From assembly GCF_030817535.1 (NCBI RefSeq), contig NZ_JAUSZL010000002.1, forward strand, positions 806,001 to 870,000: a DNA stretch of 64,000 nt, in the 5' to 3' direction. A program made the translations under genes and the position numbers. The stretch is from Streptomyces sp. V3I8. GTDB taxonomy: Bacteria > Actinomycetota > Actinomycetes > Streptomycetales > Streptomycetaceae. Below are positions 33,115-41,561 of the stretch, one piece after another (the first letter of the stretch is position 1; every line of letters starts with the position of its first letter). The notes beneath the pieces are model-generated. The model saw only the letters and a program-made list of their open reading frames with translations. It did no database searches and was not told the DNA's origin.

Positions 33115-33173
33115 GGAGAACGGGCGTTCTCCGGTGTCGCCGCTAACCTAGAGAACGGTGGTTCTCGCGTCAA
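33115..33173 (-). promoter_or_regulatory. Promoter of the DUF1348 gene with two TetR-type operators
   Basis: On the minus strand TTGACG (33173-33168) and TAGGTT (33150-33145) are 17 bp apart. GAGAAC-N4-GTTCTC (33151-33166) fills the spacer. GGAGAAC-N4-GTTCTCC (33115-33132) lies just past the predicted start. Their centres are 35 bp apart, on the same helix face within about half a turn. Confidence 0.88.
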
Positions 33174-33196
33174 GACGGCAGGGAGTGGGCGGGTAC

Positions 33197-33793
33197 ATGG
33201 ACAGCACGGTCGCCAGGGAGCGGGTCCTGGACGCGGCGGAGGCCCTGTTCTACGGGCGCGGCATACAGTCCGTCGGCATGGACGACGTCCGGGGCGCCTC
33301 GGGGGTCTCGCTCAAGCGGCTCTACCAGCTGTTCCCCGCCAAGGAACACCTCGTGGTGGCGTACCTGGAGCGGCGCGACGTCCGGTGGCGGCGGCGGCTC
33401 GCCGAGTACGTGGAGCGGCACGAGGACGCGCGGGAGCGGATCCCGGCGGTCTTCGCATGGCTGGAGCGGTGGTTCGGGGAGCCGGACTTCCGGGGCTGCG
33501 CCTGGATCAACTCGTACGGGGAGCTGGGGGCCGTCTCGGAGCCGGTCGCCGAGCAGGTCCGACGTCACAAGCGGGCTTTCGGGGAGTACCTGGCCGGGCT
33601 GGTGCGCGACGCCGGCCTGCCGCCGGACCTCGCCGGTCAGCTGCAGCTGCTGGCGGAGGGCGCCATGGTCACCGCCGCGATCGGACGGAGCCCGGAGCCC
33701 GCGGCCCGGGCCGGGCGGGCGGCCCGGGTGCTGGCCGGCCCCTACGGCACCGCCCACGACGCTCCGCGCGGCGGGTCCGCCGGCATTGACTGA
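33197..33793 (+). CDS. TetR-family repressor
   Basis: A 198-residue regulator. Residues ~5-55 form the TetR helix-turn-helix (ARERVLDAAEALFYGRGIQSVGMDDVRGASGVSLKRLYQLFPAKEHL). The C-terminal ligand domain is helical, with C-x-W at FRGCAWINSYGELG, seen in a subset linked to quinone or aldehyde stress. ATG at 33197. It is divergent from DUF1348 and adjacent to two operators. The aldehyde dehydrogenase starts 120 bp downstream on the same strand. Confidence 0.9.
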   Translation: MDSTVARERVLDAAEALFYGRGIQSVGMDDVRGASGVSLKRLYQLFPAKEHLVVAYLERRDVRWRRRLAEYVERHEDARERIPAVFAWLERWFGEPDFRGCAWINSYGELGAVSEPVAEQVRRHKRAFGEYLAGLVRDAGLPPDLAGQLQLLAEGAMVTAAIGRSPEPAARAGRAARVLAGPYGTAHDAPRGGSAGID

Positions 33794-33913
33794 TGACGCG
33801 GCGGGTTGCAGACTCCGATTGAAGATTCAAATGGACAATTGTTCACCAGACGAACGCGGGCGTTTCCGTCGCGGAGCGCGGCGCGTCGCGTCGCCCGACG
33901 GGAAGAGCCGCAC

Positions 33914-35374
33914 ATGACCCTCCATCGTGACCTGCTGATCGGCGGCAAGGAGCTGCCCGCGGCCTCCGGCCGCACCGCCGAGGACGTGAGCCCCTACGGC
34001 GCGGAGGTGTACGCCACGGTCGCCGCGGCGGACGCCCGGGACGTCACCCGGGCCGTGGACGCGGCGGACGCCGCGTTCGAGGGCTGGGCCGCGCTCGGTC
34101 CGGCGCAGCGGCGCGGGATCTTCCTCGCCGCGGCCGACCTGCTGGAGGCCCGCACCGAGGACGCCGTACGGATCATGGCGGGCGAGGTCGGCGGCACCCG
34201 GCCCTGGGCCATGTTCAACGTGGGCCTCGCCGCGAACATCCTGCGCGAGGCCGGCGCCGCGGTGACCGCTCCGCGCGGTGAGGTGCTGAGCGCGCAGGAG
34301 GAGGGCGTGCTGGGCCTCGCGGTCCGCGAGCCGGTCGGCGTCGTGGCGGCCTTCTCACCGTGGAACGCCCCGGTCATCCTGGGGGTGCGGGCGGTCGCCG
34401 CGCCGCTCGCCGCGGGCAACACCGTGGTGCTGAAGCCGAGCGAGGACGCGCCGATCGCGTGCGGTCTGTTCATCGCGGACGTCCTGCGCGAGGCGGGCCT
34501 GCCCGACGGCGTCCTGAACGTGATCACGAACGCTCCCGAGGACGCGGCCGCCGTCGCCGAGGCCCTGATCGCCGACGAGCGCGTACGGGCCGTCAACTTC
34601 ACCGGCTCCACGGGGGTCGGCCGGATCATCGGCGTGCACGCGGCCCGGCACCTGAAGCCCGCGGTCCTCGAACTCGGCGGCAAGAACTCGGTGATCGTGC
34701 TGGACGACGCCGACGTCGACTACGCGGTCGACGCGGCCGTCTTCTCCGTGTTCATGAACTCCGGCCAGATCTGCATGTCCGCCGACCGCATCCTCGTGCA
34801 CGAGAGCCTGGCCGAGGAGTTCACCGCCAAGTTCACCGCGAGGACCGAGGCGCTCGCGTCCGGCGACCCGTCCGACCCGCACACGGTGGTCGGCCCACTC
34901 GTCACCCGGGACGCGGCCCGCCGGGTCGCGGCGCTCGTGGAGGACGCCGTCGCCAAGGGAGCCACCGTCCTGACCGGCGGCGGCGCCCCCGAGGGGGCCG
35001 TGCACCCGGCGACCGTCCTGACCGGCCTGCCGGAGGAGGCCGAGCTGTACCGGGGTGAGGCCTTCGGCCCGCTCGCCGTGCTCGGCACGTTCGCCACGGA
35101 CGACGAGGCGGTCTCCTTCGCCAACGCCACCGAGCACGGGCTGACCTGCGGGATCATCACCGAGAACGGCACGCACGGACTCAGGGTCGCCCGCCGGATC
35201 CGGACCGGCATCGTGCACGTCAACGACCAGTCCGTCGCCGACGAGCCGAACGCCCCCTTCGGCGGGTTCAAGGGCAGCGGCTACGGGCGCTTCGGCGGCC
35301 GCTGGGGCATCGAGGCGTTCAGCAACACCCGCTGGGTGACGCTGGCCACCCAGCAGGCGCACTTCCCGTTCTAG
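33914..35374 (+). CDS. NAD(P)-dependent aldehyde dehydrogenase
   Basis: A 486-residue ALDH. Catalytic C287 lies in SGQICMSADR and general base E253 in VLELGGKNS. The cofactor motif FTGSTGVGR is intact, and the C-terminal PFGGFKGSGYGRFGG block is complete. The sequence is closest to aromatic (salicylaldehyde/vanillin-like) dehydrogenases; the exact aldehyde is unknown. ATG at 33914 follows GGAAGA. It may be cotranscribed with the TetR gene. Its 3' end overlaps the convergent NTF2-like gene by 56 bp. Confidence 0.93.
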   Translation: MTLHRDLLIGGKELPAASGRTAEDVSPYGAEVYATVAAADARDVTRAVDAADAAFEGWAALGPAQRRGIFLAAADLLEARTEDAVRIMAGEVGGTRPWAMFNVGLAANILREAGAAVTAPRGEVLSAQEEGVLGLAVREPVGVVAAFSPWNAPVILGVRAVAAPLAAGNTVVLKPSEDAPIACGLFIADVLREAGLPDGVLNVITNAPEDAAAVAEALIADERVRAVNFTGSTGVGRIIGVHAARHLKPAVLELGGKNSVIVLDDADVDYAVDAAVFSVFMNSGQICMSADRILVHESLAEEFTAKFTARTEALASGDPSDPHTVVGPLVTRDAARRVAALVEDAVAKGATVLTGGGAPEGAVHPATVLTGLPEEAELYRGEAFGPLAVLGTFATDDEAVSFANATEHGLTCGIITENGTHGLRVARRIRTGIVHVNDQSVADEPNAPFGGFKGSGYGRFGGRWGIEAFSNTRWVTLATQQAHFPF

Positions 35375-35897
35375 TGCCGTGCCGGGCCCGGGCCCTGGGT
35401 CCGGCGGCCGGTGCCCGGTCGGTGCCGAACGCCTGCGCCACGGCCAGGCTGTCCTCGTACACGTGGTGGCGTACGACCAGGCCGTTCCCGACGGTGAGGT
35501 GCAGGGCGAACCGGGCGCGGTAGGCGCGTCCGGTCGGCGCCGCGGTCTGGCGGATCTCGCCCAGGACGACCGCGTCGGCGCCGTCGACGAGGATGCGCTC
35601 GATCTCGGTGGCCGCCTGTCCGGGCACGTGGAACCCGGCCAGCAGGCGGTAGTGGTCGGCCACGCCTGCCCGGGTGGAGCGCCGCCGGATCCAGGGCGTC
35701 CGTGCCCGCCCGTGCTCGCTCTGCGGCCAGTCGAGCTTCCAGTCGACGTCCTCGGCGTACAGCTCGGCGATCCACGCGGGGTCGCCCCGGCCGATGCGGC
35801 GCAGCAGCTCCTCGACGACGGTGCGGGTGGCGGCGCCGGTGGTGGCGCCGGTGGTGGCGCCGGGAATGGTGCTGGGGGTCGCGCTGGGGACGGTCAT
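35319..35897 (-). CDS. SnoaL/NTF2-like protein
   Basis: A 192-residue protein with a small alpha-beta cone fold: TVVEELLRRIGRGDPAWIAELYAEDVDWKLDW is the typical first helix-strand, then HYRLLAGFHVPG and FALHLTVGNGLVVRHHVYEDSLAVAQAF. Such proteins act as isomerases, hydrolases or small-molecule carriers. The start at 35897 has GAGAGGAAG upstream. Residues 10-22 are low complexity and come from 12-bp DNA repeats (GGCGCCGGTGGT). The C-terminal ~40 residues overlap the ALDH gene and may not be functional. Confidence 0.78.
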   Translation of the reverse strand: MTVPSATPSTIPGATTGATTGAATRTVVEELLRRIGRGDPAWIAELYAEDVDWKLDWPQSEHGRARTPWIRRRSTRAGVADHYRLLAGFHVPGQAATEIERILVDGADAVVLGEIRQTAAPTGRAYRARFALHLTVGNGLVVRHHVYEDSLAVAQAFGTDRAPAAGPRARARHGTRTGSAPAGWPASPSGCC

Positions 35898-36119
35898 CTG
35901 CTTCCTCTCCGGAACCGGCTCGCTCTCGGACGCCCCACACTGCCGATCTTCGGAACGTACGACAATTACCTGCCGGGTAGGGCTCTCCGACTCGTCCGGC
36001 CGCACCCGGGGCGGGCGTCGGAGTGAAACGGTCCGTGCGGGATGAAATGTCCTGGGCGGGCGTGTTGAATCGCGAAACGGCACGTGCCGTGCACGACGAC
36101 GATCGATGGGATGGATGTC

Positions 36120-36569
36120 ATGCCTCTTGAGGGCGCATACGAGCCGAGCCCGACCCAGTGGGTGCGCGAGCAGGTGGAGTTGTACGAGCGCTCCGGCGGT
36201 ACCGAGGGAACGACGCTGCGGGACACGGGACTTCCCGTGATCGTGCTGACCACCCGTGGGGCGAGGAGCGGGAAGATCCGCAAGACACCGCTCATGCGGG
36301 TCGAGCACGAGGGCCGGTACGCCGCCGTCGCCTCGCTGGGCGGCGCGCCCCGGCACCCCGTCTGGTACCACAACGTCATCAGTGACCCGCACGTGGAGCT
36401 GCAGGACGGCGCGACCCGCCAGGACATGACGGCGCGTGAGGTGACCGGCGAGGAGAAGGCCCTGTGGTGGGAGCGGGCGGTTGCCGCGTTCCCGGACTAC
36501 GCCGACTACCAGAAGAAGACCGACCGGGAGATCCCGCTGTTCGTCCTGGAGCCCATCACCGCTGAATGA
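36120..36569 (+). CDS. F420-dependent nitroreductase (Ddn) family protein
   Basis: A 149-residue split-barrel reductase. [26 protein letters not shown] is the deazaflavin F420-binding signature of the Ddn/FDR-A family; [12 protein letters not shown] and [27 protein letters not shown] complete it. Such enzymes reduce quinones or nitro compounds with F420H2. ATG at 36120 is chosen; an in-frame ATG three codons upstream is possible. It sits among redox and detoxification genes. Confidence 0.92.
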   Translation: MPLEGAYEPSPTQWVREQVELYERSGGTEGTTLRDTGLPVIVLTTRGARSGKIRKTPLMRVEHEGRYAAVASLGGAPRHPVWYHNVISDPHVELQDGATRQDMTAREVTGEEKALWWERAVAAFPDYADYQKKTDREIPLFVLEPITAE

Positions 36570-36625
36570 CGCGGTCCGGTCCCGGAAAGGTCCGCATGAA
36601 CCGTGGACCGCCGGGCACCCGGAGG

Positions 36626-37609
36626 TCAGGTCCCGCCGCGCTCCCCCGTCGCGGCGGGGCCATTCTCGTGTGCGGCGGCCGCGTGCCGTGCGGTACGGGC
36701 GTCCGTCACGTCGAGGAAGATCTGGTCGGCCTCCGGGACCAGGTTGGCGACGGACCGCTTGATGCGCACGGCGACGAGCTCGACCTCCTCGCTGTCCAGG
36801 CCGGGCGTCAGGTCGACGCGGGCGGCCACCAGGGTCGAGTCGGGGCCGAGCTGCATGGTCAGCAGGGACTCCACCGAGTCGATCTCGGGCTGGGCCTCCA
36901 GCAGGGCGCGGATACGGCCGGCCGACTCCTCGTCGGTGGCCTGGCCGATCAGCTGGTCGCGCGCGTCACGGCCCAGCCGGTACGCCACGTAGACGAGGAG
37001 CGCCCCGATGGCGATCGAGGCCGAGGCCTCGTAGACGACCTGGCCGGTCGCCATGTGCAGGGCCATGCCGGCGATGGCGAACAGCACGCCGAGCACGGCG
37101 GTGCCGTCCTCGGCTATGACGGTCCGCAGCGCCGGGTCCCGGATCTCGGCGGAGAAGCCCCCCTGCCGGCGCACCTGGTGGAGCGCGCGCAGCAGGGACC
37201 CGCCCTCCGCGAGCAGCGCGACCACCAGGACGGCGAGCCCCGCCACGTATCCGCTGCGGGACTCCGAGCTCTCACTGCCCAGGGCCTCGAAACCCTGGAA
37301 GAAGGAGAAGCAGCCGCCCATCAGGAAGATGCCGACCGCGGCCAGCAGGGACCAGAAGAAGCGTTCTTTCCCGTAACCGAACGGGTGACGGCTGTCCGCG
37401 GGACGCCGGCTGCGGCGCAGGGCTGCCAGCAGGAAGACCTCGTTCAGGCTGTCCGCCACCGAGTGCGCCGCCTCCGAGAGCAGCGCGGGCGATCCGGCGA
37501 ACAGCCCGCCCACCGCCTTGGCCGCGGCGATGACGAGGTTGGCGGCCAGCGCCACCAGCACGGTGACACGGGTCCGGCGGTCCGACTGGGAGGAAGACTC
37601 ACGATTCAC
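36626..37609 (-). CDS. Cation diffusion facilitator (CDF) transporter
   Basis: A 327-residue divalent-metal efflux protein. About five or six helices lie in residues ~15-215, with the metal-site motif LLSEAAHSVADSLNE in helix 2 and IGAL-type site in helix 5. The cytoplasmic domain follows (TPGLDSEEVELVAVRIKRSVANLVPEADQIFLD). The GTG at 37609 lies directly after GGCGGAG, which is tighter than ideal, so the exact start is uncertain. It converges on the Ddn gene and is divergent from the GST-like reductase. Confidence 0.88.
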   Translation of the reverse strand: MNRESSSQSDRRTRVTVLVALAANLVIAAAKAVGGLFAGSPALLSEAAHSVADSLNEVFLLAALRRSRRPADSRHPFGYGKERFFWSLLAAVGIFLMGGCFSFFQGFEALGSESSESRSGYVAGLAVLVVALLAEGGSLLRALHQVRRQGGFSAEIRDPALRTVIAEDGTAVLGVLFAIAGMALHMATGQVVYEASASIAIGALLVYVAYRLGRDARDQLIGQATDEESAGRIRALLEAQPEIDSVESLLTMQLGPDSTLVAARVDLTPGLDSEEVELVAVRIKRSVANLVPEADQIFLDVTDARTARHAAAAHENGPAATGERGGT

Positions 37610-37702
37610 CTCCGCCGAATGCCCCGCTCCCCGGGCCTCACACGAGGTGCCGGGCGATTTGGGGGAACCCTCACCGAGCACACCTGTGGAAGGAGACGTG
37701 GG

Positions 37703-38719
37703 ATGAGCGCCACCGAGGGCAACAGCGCGTACGGCAAGAAGTCCTTCAAGCGGTCCAGGAGCCACTTCGCGGACCGGGTGACGGCCGACGGCCGCGACGG
37801 CTGGCCGGTCGAGGCGGGACGCTACCGGCTGGTCGTCAGCCGGGCCTGCCCGTGGGCGAGCCGGGCGGTGATCTCGCGGCGGCTGCTGGGGCTCGAGGAC
37901 GCCCTGCCGATGGCGGTCACCGACCCGGTCCAGGACGACCGGAGCTGGCGGTTCACCCTGGATCCCGGCGACCGTGACCCCGTGCTCGGCATCCGGTACC
38001 TCGCCGAGGCGTACGAGGCGCGCGAGCCGGGCCATCCGGGCGGCGTCAGCGTGCCCGCGCTGGTGGACGTGCCCAGCGGGCGCCTGGTGACCAACGACTA
38101 CCAGCAGCTCACCCCGGACCTCGCCACCGAGTGGCGGGACCTGCACCGCGAAGGGGCGCCCGACCTCTATCCGGAAGGGTCCCGCGAGGAGATCGACGAG
38201 GTCATGGAGGAGGTCTACGAAGACGTCAACAACGGGGTGTACCGCGCCGGGTTCGCCACCGGCCAGGAGGAGTACGCGGCCGCCTGCGAGGGCGTGTTCC
38301 GCCGTCTGGAGCTGCTGTCGCAGCGGCTGGCGGACCGGCGGTACCTGGTCGGGGACACCATCACGGAGGCGGATGTCCGGCTGTTCACCACACTGGTGCG
38401 CTTCGACGCCGTCTACCACGGCCACTTCAAGTGCAACCGGCGCAAACTGACGGAGGACCGGGTCCTGTGGGCGTACGCCCGTGACCTCTACCAGACGCCC
38501 GGATTCGGGGACACCGTCGACTTCGACCACATCAAGCGGCACTACTACCAGGTCCACGAGGGCATCAACCCGACCCGCATCGTGCCGCTCGGTCCCGACC
38601 TGTCCGGCTGGCTGACGCCGCACGGCCGGGAGGAGCTGGGCGGGCGCCCCTTCGGGGACGGGAGCCCGCCGGGACCCGTCCCCGAAGGGGAAGAGGTACC
38701 GGCGGCCGGCCGCCCCTGA
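37703..38719 (+). CDS. Glutathionyl-hydroquinone-reductase-like GST (omega/Xi class)
   Basis: A 338-residue enzyme. The N-terminal thioredoxin fold has the catalytic Cys C49 in SRACPWASR, followed by the alpha domain with YEDVNNGVYRAGFA and RFDAVYHGHFKCN, hallmarks of the ECM4/YqjG family. Such enzymes reduce thiol conjugates of hydroquinones. Streptomyces use mycothiol rather than glutathione, so the real cosubstrate is uncertain. AAGGAG lies 6 bases before ATG 37703. Confidence 0.92.
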   Translation: MSATEGNSAYGKKSFKRSRSHFADRVTADGRDGWPVEAGRYRLVVSRACPWASRAVISRRLLGLEDALPMAVTDPVQDDRSWRFTLDPGDRDPVLGIRYLAEAYEAREPGHPGGVSVPALVDVPSGRLVTNDYQQLTPDLATEWRDLHREGAPDLYPEGSREEIDEVMEEVYEDVNNGVYRAGFATGQEEYAAACEGVFRRLELLSQRLADRRYLVGDTITEADVRLFTTLVRFDAVYHGHFKCNRRKLTEDRVLWAYARDLYQTPGFGDTVDFDHIKRHYYQVHEGINPTRIVPLGPDLSGWLTPHGREELGGRPFGDGSPPGPVPEGEEVPAAGRP

Positions 38720-38809
38720 GGGGCGGGGCCGCGTATTCGCCGCTGAACTGGACACTCGCCAGTTGTCCCGGAGAACACGGACCGGGAACACGATCCGAAG
38801 GAGAGTCAG

Positions 38810-39106
38810 GTGCCGAAGAAGAAGAGTCTGCCCGTCGTCTACAAGCCCATCGGGTTCCTGCTCGGCTGGACGAGCGGAACGCTCGCCGGCATGGCGTTCC
38901 AGAAGACCTGGAAGATGATCCGCCACGAGGACGACGCGCCCGACGCGCTGGACAAGGACCGCGGCTGGGGCGAGGTGCTGCTCGCCGCGGCCGTGCAGGG
39001 CGCGATCTTCGCGGTCGTGCGCAGCGCGGTGGACCGCACGGGTGCGACGGCCATCGAGCGGTCCACCGGAGTGTGGCCCGGCGACGACAAGGGGGGCCGC
39101 GACTGA
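38810..39106 (+). CDS. DUF4235 membrane protein
   Basis: A 98-residue protein. It starts with PVVYKPIGFLLGWTSGTLAGMAFQKTWKMI and ends with VLLAAAVQGAIFAVVRSAVDRTGA, the two weakly hydrophobic segments of DUF4235. It is probably a small membrane or membrane-associated protein of unknown role, common in Streptomyces. GTG start at 38810 after GAAGGAGA. Confidence 0.9.
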   Translation: MPKKKSLPVVYKPIGFLLGWTSGTLAGMAFQKTWKMIRHEDDAPDALDKDRGWGEVLLAAAVQGAIFAVVRSAVDRTGATAIERSTGVWPGDDKGGRD

Positions 39107-39169
39107 CGCGCCCTACCGTCCAGTACGGTTGGTCCTCGTCCAGGTGGCCGACAGTCGAGGGAGCCCGTC

Positions 39170-39637
39170 GTGACGGACCGGACAGCGGTGGGTGACACCG
39201 TCGAGGACTTCACCCTCCCCGACGAGACGGGCACGCCCCGGCAGCTCTCCGAGCTGCTGGGCGGGGGCCCCGTCGTACTGTTCTTCTATCCGGCGGCGCT
39301 CACCGCGGGCTGCACCGCCGAGGCATGCCACTTCCGCGACCTGGCCGCCGAGTTCGAGGCCGCCGGGGCACGGCCGGTGGGGATCAGCGGTGACACGGTC
39401 GAGCGCCAGCAGGAGTTCACGCGGCAGCACACGCTCGGGTTCCCGCTGCTGTCCGATCCGGACGGCGCGGTCCGCGAGCGCTTCGGGGTGAAGCGCGGCT
39501 TCTCGCTCGCGCCGACCAAGCGGGTCACCTTCGTGATCGCCGAGGACCGGACGGTGCTGGAGGTCGTGCGCAGCGAGCTGCGCATGAGCGCGCACGCGGA
39601 CCGCGCCCTGGCGGCCCTGCGTGCGCGCCGCGGCTGA
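39170..39637 (+). CDS. Peroxiredoxin, BCP/PrxQ type
   Basis: A 155-residue thiol peroxidase. It has FFYPAALTAGCTAEAC, with peroxidatic C48 and resolving C53 five residues apart, as in PrxQ/BCP proteins. The thioredoxin fold is complete (GISGDTVERQQEF, FPLLSDPDG, TFVIAEDRTVLEVVRSE). It reduces hydrogen and organic peroxides using thioredoxin. GTG start at 39170. Confidence 0.94.
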   Translation: MTDRTAVGDTVEDFTLPDETGTPRQLSELLGGGPVVLFFYPAALTAGCTAEACHFRDLAAEFEAAGARPVGISGDTVERQQEFTRQHTLGFPLLSDPDGAVRERFGVKRGFSLAPTKRVTFVIAEDRTVLEVVRSELRMSAHADRALAALRARRG

Positions 39638-39675
39638 ACGAGCCCGGCGTCCGTGCGTGGTTCGGCCCTGCTTGC

Positions 39676-40068
39676 TCAGCCCTGCTTGGGCGCGGTGACG
39701 CGCGTGCAGCGCAGGGTGAACGAGTGCCCGGACGGGTCGGAGTAGCCCCGCTCCTCGTACGGGCCGCCCGCGTCCTTGGTCTCCAGCGGCCGCCCGCCGA
39801 GCGCGATGACCTTGCGCTCGGCCTCGTCCAGGTCCTCGACGTAGAAGTCCAGGTGGGCCTGGAGGGAGTTCTCCGGGCGCGGCCAGCTGGGCGGGGTGGC
39901 GTTCACGTCCCGGCGGAACGCCATCCGCATCCCGTCGGCGCCCCGGATCTCCACGCGGTTCGCCGTCGCGTCACTCTCCTCGCCCTCGAGGAACTCCGTG
40001 TAGAACGCGGCGAGTTTCTCGGGCTCGGAGCAGTCCAACACCACGAAGCCTGCCACTACCAGTGCCAT
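39676..40068 (-). CDS. VOC-family (glyoxalase-like) protein
   Basis: A 130-residue vicinal oxygen chelate protein with two beta-alpha-beta-beta-beta units: VVAGFVVLDCSEPEKLAAFYTEFL then LQAHLDFYVEDLDEAERKVIALGG, ending YSDPSGHSFTLRC. Metal ligands are not complete enough to name an enzyme; many members bind small molecules or confer antibiotic resistance. ATG at 40068 has GGAGGAG just upstream. Confidence 0.88.
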   Translation of the reverse strand: MALVVAGFVVLDCSEPEKLAAFYTEFLEGEESDATANRVEIRGADGMRMAFRRDVNATPPSWPRPENSLQAHLDFYVEDLDEAERKVIALGGRPLETKDAGGPYEERGYSDPSGHSFTLRCTRVTAPKQG

Positions 40069-40424
40069 ATCTCCTCCGAAGACCGACCGAGCGCGAACGG
40101 CCGTCCGTCCGCTGCTCCGTGGTCCGGGTACCCCGTCGTGCGCGGAACAGCCCGCGCGAGCGGCCGGCGAGGGGGCCGCGGGGGACGACCACGCGCATTC
40201 GGCCACGGAGGCCGACAAATCGCCGGGGACCCGCGGGAGTGTAACGCAGGTCACGGCAGCGTCACCGGGGTCGTCGCACAGATCATTTACGATCAGGGCA
40301 GCCTCGTAGCGTAATTCGGGTCAACTTTCGCCTCGGGAAACGCAGTTCGAGTCAGTGGGCGGCACTTTCGCATGCCCGCGCGCGGGGGTGGGGGCCCTGC
40401 GAACCGCCGCAAGAGAGGACGCGA
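40069..40424. other. Intergenic region upstream of the terpene synthase
   Basis: 356 bases between divergent VOC and terpene synthase genes. A GATC-N6-GATC stretch at 40281-40294 lies in an AT-richer patch. No confident promoter pair or gene was seen. Confidence 0.5.
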
Positions 40425-41456
40425 ATGCCGCAGGACGTCAGGTTCGATCTCCCCTTCGCCACCCCCGTCAGCGAGCACCTCGAACACGCCCGGGCCCGCC
40501 ATCTGCGCTGGGTGTGGGACAGGGGCCTGGTGCGCAGCCAGGCCGGCTTCGAGGAGTACCGCTCCTGGGACCTCCCCCAGGCGGCCGCCCGCACCTACCC
40601 CCACGCCTCGGCCGCCGACATGGTCGTCCTGATGAACTGGTTCTCGCTGGCCTTCCTCTTCGACGACCAGTTCGACTCGGGCAGGCCCGACCGCGCCGAC
40701 CGGATAGCGGAGGTGGCGCGGGAGCTCATCGTCACGCCGCTGCGGCCCGCGGGCATCACCCCCCGGGTGGTCTGCCCCGTCACGGTGGCGTGGGCGGAGG
40801 TCTGGACCCATCTTTCGGATGGCATGTCTCTGACATGGCGGACGCGGTTCGCGGCTTCCTGGGGCCGTTTCCTCGTGGCCCACACCGAGGAGGTCGACCT
40901 GGCCGCCCGCGGTCTGGCCGGCACGCTCGACCTCGAGGAGTACGCCGCCTTCCGCCGCCGTACGGTCGGCATCCACCACAGCATCGACGCCGGGGAGCGC
41001 AGCCGGGGCTTCGAGGTGCCCGCCGAGGTGCAGGCGCACCCGCTGATGGAGCGGATGCGGGACCGGGCCGCCGACACCATCGGGTTCATGAACGACATCC
41101 ACTCCTTCGAGCGCGAGAAGCGCCGGGGGGACGGCCACAACCTGATAGCCGTGCTGCACCGCGAGCGTCGGTGCAGCTGGCAGGAGGCCGCCGACGAGGC
41201 GTACCGGATGACCTCGGACCGCCTCGCCGAGTACCTCGAACTGGAGTCGCAGGTACCGCGGATGTGCGACGAGCTCGGACTGGACGAGGGGGAGCGCGCC
41301 CGGGTCCGGCTGGGCGTCGAGGCCATCCAGCACTGGATCAACGGCAACTACGAGTGGGCCCTGACCTCGGGCCGCTACGCCGCCGACAAGGAGTCCCCGG
41401 CGGCCACGGCCGAACTGGCGGGCCGGGGCTCCCTGGACGACCTGCTGGCAGTCTGA
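40425..41456 (+). CDS. Class I sesquiterpene synthase (pentalenene-synthase-like)
   Basis: A 343-residue terpene cyclase. The Asp-rich motif is DDQFD at 80-84; the NSE triad is N223, S227 and E231 in NDIHSFERE, followed by the conserved RxxGDGHN segment. The size and motifs fit bacterial sesquiterpene synthases that cyclise farnesyl diphosphate. The product cannot be told from sequence. ATG at 40425. It faces a P450 gene across tandem terminators; P450s often decorate terpenes, but this P450 is in the conservon operon. Confidence 0.93.
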   Translation: MPQDVRFDLPFATPVSEHLEHARARHLRWVWDRGLVRSQAGFEEYRSWDLPQAAARTYPHASAADMVVLMNWFSLAFLFDDQFDSGRPDRADRIAEVARELIVTPLRPAGITPRVVCPVTVAWAEVWTHLSDGMSLTWRTRFAASWGRFLVAHTEEVDLAARGLAGTLDLEEYAAFRRRTVGIHHSIDAGERSRGFEVPAEVQAHPLMERMRDRAADTIGFMNDIHSFEREKRRGDGHNLIAVLHRERRCSWQEAADEAYRMTSDRLAEYLELESQVPRMCDELGLDEGERARVRLGVEAIQHWINGNYEWALTSGRYAADKESPAATAELAGRGSLDDLLAV

Positions 41457-41462
41457 GAGCGG

Positions 41463-41541
41463 GTTCCCCGCGCCCCGGAAGGGACGCGGGGAACCGCGCG
41501 GCCGGCCACGACCGGCCGGCGTCCGACGGACGCCGGCCGGT
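41463..41541. terminator. Two tandem bidirectional terminator hairpins
   Basis: Stem 1 is a 10-bp GTTCCCCGCG (41463-41472) paired with 41485-41494. Stem 2 is a perfect 14-bp ACCGGCCGGCGTCC (41511-41524) paired with 41528-41541 over a 3-nt loop. They insulate the terpene synthase from the conservon P450. Confidence 0.88.
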
Positions 41542-41561
41542 CCCTCCCCGGCGGGCGGGGC

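Noticed and set aside
37610..38926. N-terminal extension of the CDF transporter
   Set aside because: The upstream open frame is antisense to the GST-like reductase and has no transporter-like sequence; the helix-rich part starts after 37609.
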